A DNA stretch of 64,000 nt, taken from positions 1 through 64,000 of the forward strand of contig JBCCGK010000056.1 of assembly GCA_039029315.1 (NCBI GenBank), in the 5' to 3' direction. Each line of letters begins with the position of its first letter. Position 1 is the stretch's first letter. The DNA comes from JBCCCJ01 sp039029315. Its GTDB lineage: Bacteria > Bacteroidota > Bacteroidia > J057. The notes beneath the pieces are model-generated. The model searched no databases. It saw nothing but the letters and a program-made list of their open reading frames with translations, and was not told the DNA's origin. Positions 44,101 to 53,035 of this stretch are shown here, in pieces. The translations under genes and the position numbers were made by a program.

Positions 44101-45830
44101 ATGGAGATTTGGATATCTACGTAGCCAATCATGCCGATCAGGCGAACTCACTGTATCGAAATGATCTCAGCAATGGAAGTGCCTGGGCTGGGTTTAGGTG
44201 CATAGGGACAACCTCCAATCGCTCAGGAATAGGAACCAAAATCAGGCTGAAGGCTATCATCAATCAACAAGCTGTCTGGCAAATGCGAGAAATCAATGGG
44301 CAGAGTGGGGGAGGTAGTGGGAGCCAAAACTCCTTGCGACCACTCTTTGGCCTGGGAGATGCGGGCAAAATCGATTCCCTTGTGATCGAATGGCCATCAG
44401 GAATTCGCCAGATATTCACCGATCAGCCAATCAATCAATACAGAACGCTCACAGAAAGCGCTGGGGCAGAGATTGCTGGCTATGTCTATTATGATGCAAA
44501 CAGGAATTGCCAAAGAGATGCAGCGGAAGAAGGAATTCCCAATGTGCAGGTAAATATTGGATCAGAATACAGAGTGGTCACAGATGAGAACGGACGATAT
44601 CAAGGCTTTGTCAGTACGGAAAGTTACGACCTCACTTGCATCACGCCAGACAAATGGCTAGCAGGATGTCAGTCAGGACCTTACACCATTCATGCAGTAG
44701 AAGGGAACAGCTACGCTGGAAATCAATTTGCCCTGCAGCCACTTTCCTCCAAACCTGATCTTCGGGTCTCGGTTTCGCCAACAGCTCTGAGGCGAGGATT
44801 TCGAAACTTTTGTTCAATCAATGTGGAAAATCAATTGCTGACCACAGCCGATAGTGTAGAGTTGAGATTAACGGTAGACAGTGATTTGGTCTTGCTGAGT
44901 AGTACCTTCCCCTGGACCTCTATGTCTTCCGTAGGAAATCGAGATACCTATCTTTGGAAGATCGATTCTATTGCAGGTTCAGCCCTCAGAACCATTCAAG
45001 TGGTAGATTCAGTCTCGGTTACAGCCCCTCTTGGTGCACAGTCCCAGATTGACGTCAATATCACATCTCCTGATGGAGATTTTGATCCCACAGACAATAC
45101 TGATTCTAAAAGTGAGGAGATTGTTGGATCGGTCGATCCCAATGATATTCAGGTCTGGCCCAAAGGCAAAGGGAGGAAAGGCTTGATCACAGGAACGGAG
45201 ACACTGACGTACAGGATCCGCTTCCAAAATGTTGGAAACTATCATGCGTCTATTGTTCTCATTCATGATACCATTTCCCAGCACCTGAATCTGGAAAGCT
45301 TTCAATTTGTCGGGAGTAGTCATCCTTGTCAGATCATTACCTCCTCTCCCTCTGTGATCAGTTTCAGATTTGATCCCATTCATTTGGCTGATAGCACCCA
45401 TGATGAACCCAACAGTCATGGATATGTCGAATACACCATTCAGCCTTATCCCGGGCTAGAGGTTGGATCAGAGATTCCCAATGCTGCTTCTATACAGTTT
45501 GATTACAATGAATTCATTCATACCAATACTGTGGTGAATACCATCGGCACAAAGGTGTACGACAAACAGGATGTCTTTGTGGTTGTCGCACCCAATCCAC
45601 TCTTGGAAGAAGGCTGGTGTGAGCTTCGTACCTTGAATCAGTTACAATTGTCCATCAACATAGCACGGGCAAATATGTTCACGGCCTTTGGCAAACAGAT
45701 CAAGAGTTGGGAGAAGATTGATGCGCCAAGATTCACCATTTCCAGAGACAAGTTAGTGCCCGGAATCTATTATCTCAAAATAGAAGATGAACAAGGAAAT
45801 GAGTATTTGGCCAAGACAGTGATCAAATAA
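41196..45830 (+). CDS. Giant T9SS protein with FG-GAP/ASPIC-UnbV repeats
   Basis: 1544 residues. Signal peptide (1-20), an N-terminal half resembling IgGFc-binding-type beta domains (about 25-480: SYFQVYVPP-like start, WVPATNKSSKGNRFFVYAPPT), seven FG-GAP/VCBS-type calcium-binding blades (WGDYDNDGDLDLFVANAS and variants, about 630-990), an ASPIC/UnbV domain (GIGTKIRLKA ... FGLGDAGKIDSLVIEWPSG), an SdrD B-like repeat (GYVYYDANRNCQRDAAEEG), a DUF7619-like domain (YRIRFQNVGNYHASIVLIHDTI) and a T9SS sorting tail. Likely a calcium-stabilised surface adhesin or integrin-like propeller. Confidence 0.9.
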   Translation: MKQIYPLFLILLSLVSQAFATGEASTYFQVYVPPNNDNNGRHVSLLVTAIYDSTSFTILDDDRDGDSDDTVSGMLQAGQTYVLFIKDNDVNDDAGGKQDGDYFIITSDKLVVASQSTKSDWQHDWVPATNKSSKGNRFFVYAPPTSYSRRDLNVFAYEDSTWVTITRISTSLTESTGYTSVDIGAGTQVVHRQLNIGEDLIFTHTDGRDIMDTGGTYLVESSSDVTLQYGALWKNSRDGGGFVPSSNGTSSGELFYFSVPYQASREQEIRIVSWDDNNQVDLDYYEQGRWKALNDWELDQLEPGEWISYSGNKNKVFRVRCTPGKKVSVFEANWLETGAPGTSDIASMVSSRDGTTAGTEFLVYMAPPGRENNCTDPFTGNKLSYGSHAYIFAKDSATVNVSDANTNGQRIKRTYSIPKGAYVDCMLDLAQWKYIYNGNGKPTSGGERPYLVIRSDQPVSVFNTNFNDNWMSYFGTSLNQGFSLNGTVNDSVLSPLDTVKVSTSIAFDGNSDLVNPEVELFLGDGFTHVASHFINETDLDTMQGVVSTIPGTNQTHITFSPSADLENGKSYKVQCDGILNYQYQNGDWVEKNDIIQTEVVLTGILDGVPEQTSYTENIVVDDLDRPTFELTDVSASSLAQDLSDSWSAAWGDMDNDGFEDIMVTEYDESQASYLYKNQGDGTFRKDLAAGDLITDLKNSLGSSCGDFDNDGDLDIFVVNTSMSVNHLYENDGSGNFSSIEAGDLTSYGGYSHSTSWVDMNNDGLLDICVVDYHPTRFNTLYLNNGDKTFSRVEENTLTQDVFSSRGAVWGDYDNDGDQDVYVPNTAGVNFFYQNDGNGRFSRIESGPELGPVLNSSGACWGDYDNDGDLDLFVANASGANNGLYRNNGDGTFTAISGDPVVTDGGHSHGASWGDLDNDGDLDLVVGNDQDKVNFYYLNNGDGTFSRAYSKAVLETENSLAIATADYDNDGDLDIYVANHADQANSLYRNDLSNGSAWAGFRCIGTTSNRSGIGTKIRLKAIINQQAVWQMREINGQSGGGSGSQNSLRPLFGLGDAGKIDSLVIEWPSGIRQIFTDQPINQYRTLTESAGAEIAGYVYYDANRNCQRDAAEEGIPNVQVNIGSEYRVVTDENGRYQGFVSTESYDLTCITPDKWLAGCQSGPYTIHAVEGNSYAGNQFALQPLSSKPDLRVSVSPTALRRGFRNFCSINVENQLLTTADSVELRLTVDSDLVLLSSTFPWTSMSSVGNRDTYLWKIDSIAGSALRTIQVVDSVSVTAPLGAQSQIDVNITSPDGDFDPTDNTDSKSEEIVGSVDPNDIQVWPKGKGRKGLITGTETLTYRIRFQNVGNYHASIVLIHDTISQHLNLESFQFVGSSHPCQIITSSPSVISFRFDPIHLADSTHDEPNSHGYVEYTIQPYPGLEVGSEIPNAASIQFDYNEFIHTNTVVNTIGTKVYDKQDVFVVVAPNPLLEEGWCELRTLNQLQLSINIARANMFTAFGKQIKSWEKIDAPRFTISRDKLVPGIYYLKIEDEQGNEYLAKTVIK

Positions 45831-45904
45831 ATGAGAGCCAGACATCAGAAATGAAAGCAGGGAGGGGAATCATGAAATTCCTGTCCCTGTTCTCTTTCGG
45901 ACTA

Positions 45905-46067
45905 AGAGACTGATTGGAAATCAATTACTTATTTTTTGTATGCGTCTTTTTTCCTCATTCTTCGGCTTTTTTTGTTCTCATAGCACCACTATGAAAACAA
46001 AAAAGGGCCTTGGCTGAGAAAAAAATACTCCATAAAAATTCTCAGCACAGATTCCAAAACAGTCTCT
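45905..46067. repeat. Family A palindromic element, copy 2
   Basis: 163 bp, AGAGACTGATTGGAAAT to CAAAACAGTCTCT, with the palindromic core CTCATAG...CTATGA flanked by T and A runs. CTAAG borders both sides. It lies between convergent genes (stops at 45830 and 46090) and could act as a terminator. Confidence 0.9.
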
Positions 46068-46089
46068 AAGCTGAAAGAATCAATGCCGA

Positions 46090-49000
46090 CTACCAAATTC
46101 CGATTCCAGCCTGTTGGACAGATTTTTTGAGTCCCATCAATTGTTGTTGTTGGAAAGGCTCAAATGCCTGCTGAAACATCTTCCACTTGTTCTGTGCATG
46201 AGTGAGTTGGGTTGCCTGATTGGGACTGGAGGGGGCCAATGGATGATCCAACAGATATTGGGTTTGATACAAGACAGAAATCATGACAGCGGGATCACGA
46301 AAAATCCCTTGTACCTTTTTGCCCAATAAAGCTTCCTTATGTGCTTGAAGCTGCATCTTGAACCCTTTTAGTTGTTTCTCAAGTGCGGGATTGGGATTGC
46401 TGTTAAGCTTGCTTCCTATGAAGGTGAGACTTTTTTCAAGACTGCGAATCTGGTCTGCTGTAGCCGTTACCTTGGCAGCCAATTGGAGAAATTCCATTAT
46501 CATCTGCTCTTTCTTCTGAATCTCCGAATCGCTGATGGAGAGGCGAGGATCTGCCACTACTTGTATATCAGTTGTTGCCTGCTGATTCTGATAGCTGATG
46601 CTTGCAACATATGTGCCGGGAGGAACCGCGAATCCTCCTTTAGGCGCCATTATTTTGCTTGGTTTGGCCAGAGTGGCAAGTCTTACGGCATCCCTGTCCA
46701 ACTTCCAATTGACACGATTGATGCCATTTTGGGGCACTTGATACAAGGTTCTGAGCAGTTCGCCGGATTTCTTCCGAATCTCAATTTTGACTTGTTTGTC
46801 TAAGGGCATTTTGTCTGAATGGGCTTTTGAGGCTTCATCGATCTTGAGCGCATAGGTGATCAATGCACCATAAGGTCGATTCTCACCCTTGTAGAGGAAG
46901 TCTCCAACTTTTCCTTCCCGATAGCCAATCGATTCACCTATGATGGCAAGAATGGCCTGTGGAGGATCGAAGACTGTAATCGGTTTGTTCAGAAGCTGTG
47001 TTCCTTGAGCGGCTATTGCGCGGAGAGGACGAATATCATCCAGAATCCAGAAAGACCTGCCAAAGGTGCCAATGACCAAATCGTGATCTCTTGGGTGAAT
47101 GACCAAATCTCTGGTTGGGACCGTTGGATATCCATGTGTCCATCGATGCCAATGATCTCCTGCATCTATGCTGACATACAATCCATCATCTGTCCCACAA
47201 AAATACAGATGGGGTTCGATGGGATCTTGCTCAAAGCAATAAGCAAAGCTGTTCACATCAGATTGATCAACTATTCGTTCCCATTTTTTCCCAAAATTGC
47301 TGGTTCGGAATATGTAGGGTTGATGATTTCCTCTTCTATGATCATCAAATACCACAAAAGCTTCCCCGGCTGTATGCGTAGAGGCTTTGATGTGAGGGAC
47401 CCATGTCTGAGCCGGCACATCTGGAATACGATCAATCAGATTGCTCCAGCTCTTGCCCCCATCTTGTGTAAGCTGAACATTGCCATCATCAGTCCCAACC
47501 CATATGACCCCTTGCTGTACAGGACTGGGAGCAATGCTGATGATGGTGGTATAGTTCTCTGCCCCCGTAACATCGAAACTCAGTCCGCCAGATCTGAGAG
47601 AGCGTTGTTTGGAAGGATCGTTGGTGGTCAAGTCCGGGGAGATGATCTCCCAACTATTGCCATAATCTGAACTTTTGTGCAAATACTGAGATCCATAGTA
47701 GACAGTCTTGTTGTCAAAGGGATCGATCCCGATACCAGTATTCCAGTTGAAACGTAGATATTCACCTTCTGGATGAATGGGCTTGATTTTGAGCAATTGC
47801 CCCGAAGATCGATGATAGCGAACGAGATTGCCTGCTTGCCCCATGGCATATCCATATTGACTGTCCATAGGATCTGGGACTACATCAAATCCGTCTCCCA
47901 CACTGAGTCGCTGCCAGTATAGATTGCGTATGCCTCCCTTGAACCAGGTTTGGCTGGGACCGATCCATGATCCATTGTCTTGAAGACCGCCATAGACATT
48001 GTAAGGAATGTCGTTGTCCACCCTGACATGATAGAATTGAGCCAGGGGGAGGTGATCAACAAAATCCCATTTCTTCCCCCTGTCTTGGGTGATATGAAGA
48101 CCTCCATCATTGCCAATGAGGATATAATCAGGGTCTTCTGGATGTGACCACCAGGCATGATGATCTGTATGGATCTTTGAACTGCTTCCGAAGACACGCC
48201 ACGTCTTTCCACCATCTTCGCTGACTGTTACATTGGTTGCGATGCTGTACAGTCGGTTTTCATTTTTGCTGTCTACGTAGATGTCTGCATAGTAAAAAGG
48301 TCTGCCACCGATATTTTTGGCTTCGGGGGGAGATCTACGTTCCCATTTTTCTCCTCCATTGGTCGATCTGAAAATACCTGTCTGCTTTGATTCGATATAG
48401 GCGTATACATAGGAAGAATTAGAAGGTGAAAAAGACAGTCCGATTCTGCCCAATTCACCAGACGGAAGCCCTTGTTTGTCCGTGATTTGCTTCCATGATT
48501 CTCCTCCATCATAGCTGAGATACAGGCCAGATCCAGCACCACCTGATCTGAAATAATCAGGGTTTCGTCTGTGCGACCACATTGCAGCAAGTAATTTATT
48601 GGGGTTGGAAGGATCTATCACCAGATCTGCACAACCTGTTTCCTGATCGATGTACAAGGTTTTTGACCAACTTTTGCCTCCATCTATGGATTTGTAGATA
48701 CCCCGGTGCTCGCTATCCTTCCAGGCAGACCCTTCGACACCTGCCCAGACAATGTCAGGATTGTCTGGGTGGACAATGACTCTATGAATGAGGTGTGTCT
48801 GTTCCAGGCCGATCTGTTGCCAGCTGTTTCCTCCATCTAGACTTTTGTACATTCCTTGCCCCTCATTGTGGCTATTCCGGGGGTTGCCTTCTCCGGTTCC
48901 TACATAGATCAGGTTGGGATTGTGTTGGTAGATAGCGATGCTGCCAATAGAGGCGGTTTTTTCTTGATTAAATATGGGGTCAAAGGTGAATCCCGCATTT

Positions 49001-49221
49001 GTTGATTTCCAGATACCGCCTGCAGCTGTCCCTAGATAGATCTCTTTGAGATTGGAGAGATTCACATCTATGGCTGTCACGCGACCACTCATTCCTGCAG
49101 GACCGATATTTCTGGTTTTCATCCCCTGAAACAAGGATAAATCCAGATCCTGAGCAGAAAGATTGGATAGAGTGAGAAGGCACAACAGAAAAGAAAGGAG
49201 GGAGTGGAGTTGGCGTTGCAT
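46090..49221 (-). CDS. VPS10/sortilin-type propeller protein (glycosyl hydrolase-like)
   Basis: 1043 residues from ATG at 49221; the frame is open further upstream, but MQRQLHSLLSFLLCLL with SNLSAQ is the real signal peptide. The body is a large beta-propeller with repeated ASP-box/BNR motifs (IWKSTNAGFTF, YKSLDGGNSWQQ, YLSYDGGESWKQIT, LTQDGGKSWSNL), followed by an Ig-like C-terminal part (KIEIRKKSGELLRTLYQVP). Homologues are called glycosyl hydrolase or sialidase-like in Bacteroidota annotations, but catalytic residues are not obvious. Probably exported to the periplasm. Confidence 0.88.
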   Translation of the reverse strand: MQRQLHSLLSFLLCLLTLSNLSAQDLDLSLFQGMKTRNIGPAGMSGRVTAIDVNLSNLKEIYLGTAAGGIWKSTNAGFTFDPIFNQEKTASIGSIAIYQHNPNLIYVGTGEGNPRNSHNEGQGMYKSLDGGNSWQQIGLEQTHLIHRVIVHPDNPDIVWAGVEGSAWKDSEHRGIYKSIDGGKSWSKTLYIDQETGCADLVIDPSNPNKLLAAMWSHRRNPDYFRSGGAGSGLYLSYDGGESWKQITDKQGLPSGELGRIGLSFSPSNSSYVYAYIESKQTGIFRSTNGGEKWERRSPPEAKNIGGRPFYYADIYVDSKNENRLYSIATNVTVSEDGGKTWRVFGSSSKIHTDHHAWWSHPEDPDYILIGNDGGLHITQDRGKKWDFVDHLPLAQFYHVRVDNDIPYNVYGGLQDNGSWIGPSQTWFKGGIRNLYWQRLSVGDGFDVVPDPMDSQYGYAMGQAGNLVRYHRSSGQLLKIKPIHPEGEYLRFNWNTGIGIDPFDNKTVYYGSQYLHKSSDYGNSWEIISPDLTTNDPSKQRSLRSGGLSFDVTGAENYTTIISIAPSPVQQGVIWVGTDDGNVQLTQDGGKSWSNLIDRIPDVPAQTWVPHIKASTHTAGEAFVVFDDHRRGNHQPYIFRTSNFGKKWERIVDQSDVNSFAYCFEQDPIEPHLYFCGTDDGLYVSIDAGDHWHRWTHGYPTVPTRDLVIHPRDHDLVIGTFGRSFWILDDIRPLRAIAAQGTQLLNKPITVFDPPQAILAIIGESIGYREGKVGDFLYKGENRPYGALITYALKIDEASKAHSDKMPLDKQVKIEIRKKSGELLRTLYQVPQNGINRVNWKLDRDAVRLATLAKPSKIMAPKGGFAVPPGTYVASISYQNQQATTDIQVVADPRLSISDSEIQKKEQMIMEFLQLAAKVTATADQIRSLEKSLTFIGSKLNSNPNPALEKQLKGFKMQLQAHKEALLGKKVQGIFRDPAVMISVLYQTQYLLDHPLAPSSPNQATQLTHAQNKWKMFQQAFEPFQQQQLMGLKKSVQQAGIGIW

Positions 49222-49356
49222 AAGGGCAAAGTTTTTTGAAAGGGTAAGGTACAGCAAAAAGGAGTGCTGGCCAAACCGGGATATTGACTCAAAAACCATC
49301 AATTGTTCTGCTATCTGACAAAAAGGGGAAGGCAACATCTGTATGTTTGCTATTGT

Positions 49357-50235
49357 ATGGTATATGAATTTTCCAAATCTGGTTTGCAAGGGGTATTTCG
49401 ATTGAGTGAAGACCCGCATTTTTTGCGACAACAATTGTCAGCGAATTCCAAGCTGATTCATATTTTTTGGAACAGGCAAGCGGTCCCAATCTGGATACAA
49501 GTTGATGGAATTCCAACCCAGCTTCTGCCCAATCATGTTACGACGGCTACCTACTTTCAACAGGTGCGTGTGTCGCCTGCGTCTCCGCCTCTAACAACTT
49601 TTTCATTCAATCGGGAATTCTATTGTATTTCTGATCATGATGAGGAAGTGTCCTGCAATGGAATCATCTTCTTTGGTGCCCACAAGATTCCGGTCATTCA
49701 GCTGGATGAGGAAGAAAAAAGGAAGTTTGACCTTTTGTATGCCGTCTTTCTGGATGAATTTACCACGCATGACAATATTCAGGGAGAAATGCTGGCCATG
49801 CTTCTCAAGCGATTGATCATCAAACTCACACGCCTGGCCAAACAACAAGTTCTGCCTGCATCTCTTCGTCCCCAGCAGGCTGACATCATTCGTCGATTTC
49901 ATGTATTGGTAGACCTGCACTTTAGGTCCTGCAAAAGAGTAGGGGAGTACGCAGAGATGCTGAACAAATCGAGCAAAACCCTGTCGAATCTATTCGCCAA
50001 GCATCAGCAACCATCACCACTCAGGATGATTCACGAGCGGATTGTATTGGAAGCAAAGCGACTGTTGCGATATTCTGACAAGACCTCTCGGGAAATCGCG
50101 TTTGAGTTAGGATTTGAGGAAGTGGCGACTTTTCATAAAATGTTCAAGAAAATCACGAAACAGACCCCGCTGGACTTCCGAAAAAGCAGCAAAACACGAG
50201 AAGGGGAAAAATCGACAATCATTCGGGCAAAGTGA
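49357..50235 (+). CDS. AraC-type transcriptional regulator
   Basis: 292 residues from ATG at 49357; an upstream TTG at 49303 in frame would add 18 residues, but MVYEFSKSGLQGVFRLSEDP is the more conserved start. N-terminal sensing domain (1-150, FNREFYCISDHDEEVSCNG) and a C-terminal HTH_18 domain (about 200-285: VGEYAEMLNKSSKTLSNLF and the second helix pair SREIAFELGFEEVATFHKMFKK). It is followed 74 bases later by the carboxymuconolactone decarboxylase-like gene, which it probably regulates. Confidence 0.92.
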   Translation: MVYEFSKSGLQGVFRLSEDPHFLRQQLSANSKLIHIFWNRQAVPIWIQVDGIPTQLLPNHVTTATYFQQVRVSPASPPLTTFSFNREFYCISDHDEEVSCNGIIFFGAHKIPVIQLDEEEKRKFDLLYAVFLDEFTTHDNIQGEMLAMLLKRLIIKLTRLAKQQVLPASLRPQQADIIRRFHVLVDLHFRSCKRVGEYAEMLNKSSKTLSNLFAKHQQPSPLRMIHERIVLEAKRLLRYSDKTSREIAFELGFEEVATFHKMFKKITKQTPLDFRKSSKTREGEKSTIIRAK

Positions 50236-50309
50236 ACGCTTCTTTTGGGCCTGTTCTCCCTGATCTTTGTGAGGTAATCAAATGTTTCATTCATCACAAA
50301 GAATCAATT

Positions 50310-50858
50310 ATGACAACTTTTAATGTTCCTACCCAAAACGAAGTCAGCGCGCAAAATCAGGCAATCTTTGATCAGTTGAAGCAAGGAGTTGGATTCGTGC
50401 CCAATTTGTATGCCACCTATGCCTACTCCGATACAGCCTTGGGGGACTACCTGAGTCTTCAAGGGCGAAAAAGCAGCCTCAAAGCCAAAGAGAAGGAGGT
50501 CATCAATTTGGTGGTCAGCCAAATCAATGGGTGTCGATACTGTCAAAGTGCGCATACAGCTTTGGGCAAAATGAATGGGTTCACAGAGGAGCAAATCCTT
50601 GAATTGCGTGGCGGAAGTGCTTCATTTGATCCCAAGCTGGACGCCCTGGCAAAATTTGTCAAGGACATCACCCTGAACAGAAGCAAGCCAAGTCAGGAGA
50701 GCGTAGAGAATTTCTTTGCCGCAGGCTATGACAAAGCCAATCTTGTGGATGTACTCTTTGTTATTGGAGACAAATTTATCAGCAACTTCCTCCATGGAGT
50801 AACCCAAATTCCTATCGACTTCCCCCTTGCTCAGGAGCTTGATCTCGTGCAAGCGTAA
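50310..50858 (+). CDS. Carboxymuconolactone decarboxylase family / AhpD-like peroxidase
   Basis: 182 residues from ATG at 50310; earlier in-frame starts would add a non-conserved leader. The active-site motif is E...CRYCQSAH (EVINLVVSQINGCRYCQSAHTALGK), the CxxC-H pattern of AhpD-like alkylhydroperoxidases and CMD enzymes. Length and helices fit uncharacterised peroxidase-related enzymes of this family. Adjacent AraC regulator suggests inducible expression, perhaps in response to an oxidant or xenobiotic. Confidence 0.93.
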   Translation: MTTFNVPTQNEVSAQNQAIFDQLKQGVGFVPNLYATYAYSDTALGDYLSLQGRKSSLKAKEKEVINLVVSQINGCRYCQSAHTALGKMNGFTEEQILELRGGSASFDPKLDALAKFVKDITLNRSKPSQESVENFFAAGYDKANLVDVLFVIGDKFISNFLHGVTQIPIDFPLAQELDLVQA

Positions 50859-50877
50859 GTGTATAGTTTTTCATATT

Positions 50878-50921
50878 GATACCGGAGGCATTTGATCGGG
50901 AGAAATGATGCCTTCGGTATC
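50878..50921. terminator. Long hairpin between convergent genes
   Basis: GATACCGGAGGCAT (50878-50891) pairs with ATGCCTTCGGTATC (50908-50921), a 14-bp stem with one G-T pair and a 16-base loop. There is no T run on either side, so it may be a processing or protective structure rather than a classic terminator. The preceding genes end at 50858 (+) and 50927 (-). Confidence 0.5.
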
Positions 50922-50926
50922 CCCGC

Positions 50927-51790
50927 TTATCCACCAAAGGCTGTTTCTTCCAGACCTTGTACATCGGTTTCCACAACAAAGACATGTCCCGCAAGCGGTT
51001 GTTGCGCTTTTACCTCAGGCTTCAGGCGAGTCCAGGCAGAAGTAATGAAGAGTTGATTGAGATCTGGTCCTCCAAACATGACACTGGTAGGACGTTGGAC
51101 CGGGACTTCTACAATTTTGTCAATTTGTCCGTCGGGACTATATCTGACGACGCGCCACCCATCCCATTTGGCAGACCATAAGTAGCCTTGGCTGTCCACG
51201 GTCATCCCATCAGGATAACAGTCCGTATCTTTTACCAGAACACGTTCGTTGCTGATGGCTGAGTTAGCTGGATTGTAGTCATAGGCATAGATACGCTGCG
51301 TGCCAGAGTCTGCGTAATACATGGTTTTGTGGTCGGGACTCCATCCGAGGCCGTTGGAGACGATGGCGCCTGCCCGGACCATATGAATGGTTCCATCTGG
51401 ATCAAGTCGATACAAAGAGCCTTTGGCTTCCCGCTCTTGATCGTGCATGGTCCCTGCCCAAAAGCACCCGCGCGGATCACATTTGCCATCATTGAATCGA
51501 TTGTCGGGGAGATGGGACTCCGGATCTGCAATCGGAGTCAATGCCTGACTGTCAAAATCAAAATGGTGAAAACCGTTTCGCAAAGCAAGGACAGCTCCTC
51601 CTCCCTGTCGGAAGGCGAAGCTGCCAATATGTGTGGGCAAGTCCCATGTTTGATAGGTATTCGATTCCGGATGCCATCTATGGATGGATGGATAGTCGAT
51701 ATCAATCCAATACAAGGATTGTTCCTTGGCAGACCATAAAGGCCCCTCGCCAAGTTTGTTTGCAGAAGGATAGGCTACCTGAGCTTTCAT
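50927..51790 (-). CDS. SMP-30/gluconolactonase family lactonase
   Basis: 287 residues, six-bladed propeller of the SMP30/regucalcin-LRE family. Metal ligands are expected in LGEGPLWSAKEQSLYWIDI (Glu), DNRFNDGKCDPRGCFWAGTM, SNGLGWSPDHKTMYYADSG (Asn) and YPDGMTVDSQGYLW (Asp). These enzymes open sugar lactones such as gluconolactone with a divalent cation. No signal peptide, so it is cytoplasmic. Adjacent genes do not form a sugar-acid pathway, so the substrate is open. Confidence 0.93.
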   Translation of the reverse strand: MKAQVAYPSANKLGEGPLWSAKEQSLYWIDIDYPSIHRWHPESNTYQTWDLPTHIGSFAFRQGGGAVLALRNGFHHFDFDSQALTPIADPESHLPDNRFNDGKCDPRGCFWAGTMHDQEREAKGSLYRLDPDGTIHMVRAGAIVSNGLGWSPDHKTMYYADSGTQRIYAYDYNPANSAISNERVLVKDTDCYPDGMTVDSQGYLWSAKWDGWRVVRYSPDGQIDKIVEVPVQRPTSVMFGGPDLNQLFITSAWTRLKPEVKAQQPLAGHVFVVETDVQGLEETAFGG

Positions 51791-51816
51791 ATAGCTAAGA
51801 TAGAGAAGGGAAAAAC

Positions 51817-52800
51817 TTATTCCAATCCTTCGCTTTGCTCTTCTCCAAACAGACCGCCTCTGGAGGCAACCATTGGAGGAGGATTCATATTGGTGGTGAT
51901 GTACCTCTTGGAGACATATCCTTCTCGTTTGACTCCATTGACGGTGCCTCTGATTTGAATCCAGCGATTGTTTACCCTGCCTTTGGTCGCGGATTGGTGA
52001 TAGGTATCGTCCAGGATGTCAACCTCTGATCCATGGGCCATTGCACCGATTTTGGTAGAGGCTTTGATGATGGGTTGAGAGCGCAGATTCAAAAAATCAC
52101 CCGGAGTGTGTACTTTGGCTTTGCCAAATGGAAGGAATGATCTTGGGTCCTTGAAGGCGGTTTCGCCAGTCGTAGATTGAGAATAGACTGCATTCTGGAA
52201 ATCCTCCATCGGGAAGGCTGGGCCTGGATCTACTTTTCTGACAGGAGAAATATCATCATGCCCCAACACCAGGGGAAGATTGTAGGTCTGAACCAGCAGA
52301 CGAGTCAATTGGTATGCTGAATCCAGTTGGGCCTGGGGAAATTTGTGCCACAGAAAGGATTCCGCAGAATCATTTTTGTGTTTGCCCATAAATACATCTT
52401 CCTGAGAAACCCTGCCTCTGTACAAGTTGCGATACACCCCATTGTCATCCTTGGTAATCGGACCATAGTTGACCAACTCAATACCGATAGAGCGTCTGTT
52501 CCAGTCTTCTCTTCCATCCCATTCACTCTTTCCAGCATGCCAGGCAATCTCATTGAAATCCAGCATCTGGTAAATTTTTCCGTTGGGATCAATGACGATC
52601 TGCACAGATACACCAGCTTCTCCCCGGAGGGTGCTGAGGGTACTTTTGGTGCCTGCGGCGGTAAAGTGAATGATCACTGCTTCCAGCATCCCGGCATCAA
52701 AAGCTCCATAGGTTTTAGCTGTAGGATTTTTGCTTCTTTTGGGACGCCGGTATTTTTGGACAAGTCCTCCTTCTACAAGACGGTTTTTGACAATTTTCAT
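51817..52800 (-). CDS. N-acetylmuramoyl-L-alanine amidase with SH3 domain
   Basis: 327 residues from ATG at 52800 (MKIVKNRLVEGG, the usual family start). The longer frame up to 52992 would add a hydrophobic segment, but it overlaps the divergent region. Amidase_2/PGRP fold at about 35-220 with zinc ligand candidates in AVIIHFTAAG (His) and LGHDDISPVRKVDPG (His, Asp), and an SH3b-like domain (about 240-305, LNLRSQPIIKAS ... GYVSKRYI). It cleaves the amide between muramic acid and the peptide. The short version lacks a signal peptide, so export is uncertain. Confidence 0.9.
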   Translation of the reverse strand: MKIVKNRLVEGGLVQKYRRPKRSKNPTAKTYGAFDAGMLEAVIIHFTAAGTKSTLSTLRGEAGVSVQIVIDPNGKIYQMLDFNEIAWHAGKSEWDGREDWNRRSIGIELVNYGPITKDDNGVYRNLYRGRVSQEDVFMGKHKNDSAESFLWHKFPQAQLDSAYQLTRLLVQTYNLPLVLGHDDISPVRKVDPGPAFPMEDFQNAVYSQSTTGETAFKDPRSFLPFGKAKVHTPGDFLNLRSQPIIKASTKIGAMAHGSEVDILDDTYHQSATKGRVNNRWIQIRGTVNGVKREGYVSKRYITTNMNPPPMVASRGGLFGEEQSEGLE

Positions 52801-53035
52801 TCGGGAGTGATTTAGGTCTAAATAGAATAGTTGTGGATGTTTGTTTGTGTCAGATATTCTTATCTGACGTGGAAAGCATGAATATATCAATGCTAGCCCA
52901 AAAAACCATATCAAAGAGAAATAGCTTGGTGGATTATTGGATAATTGGGATGAATTGTTCATATTTCTTCGCAAGCTCCCTGATACAACCATGCCTTACT
53001 CTCTGTACTCCATCCAACCATCTACTGATATTCCT

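Noticed and set aside
47005..47670. 221-residue plus-strand reading frame
   Set aside because: Antisense of the VPS10-like propeller gene; no start or domain support.
52801..52992. Extended N-terminus for the amidase (MNNSSQLS... with a hydrophobic segment)
   Set aside because: The family start MKIVKNRLVEGG fits better, and the extension runs into the promoter region of the divergent gene; it remains a possible alternative start.
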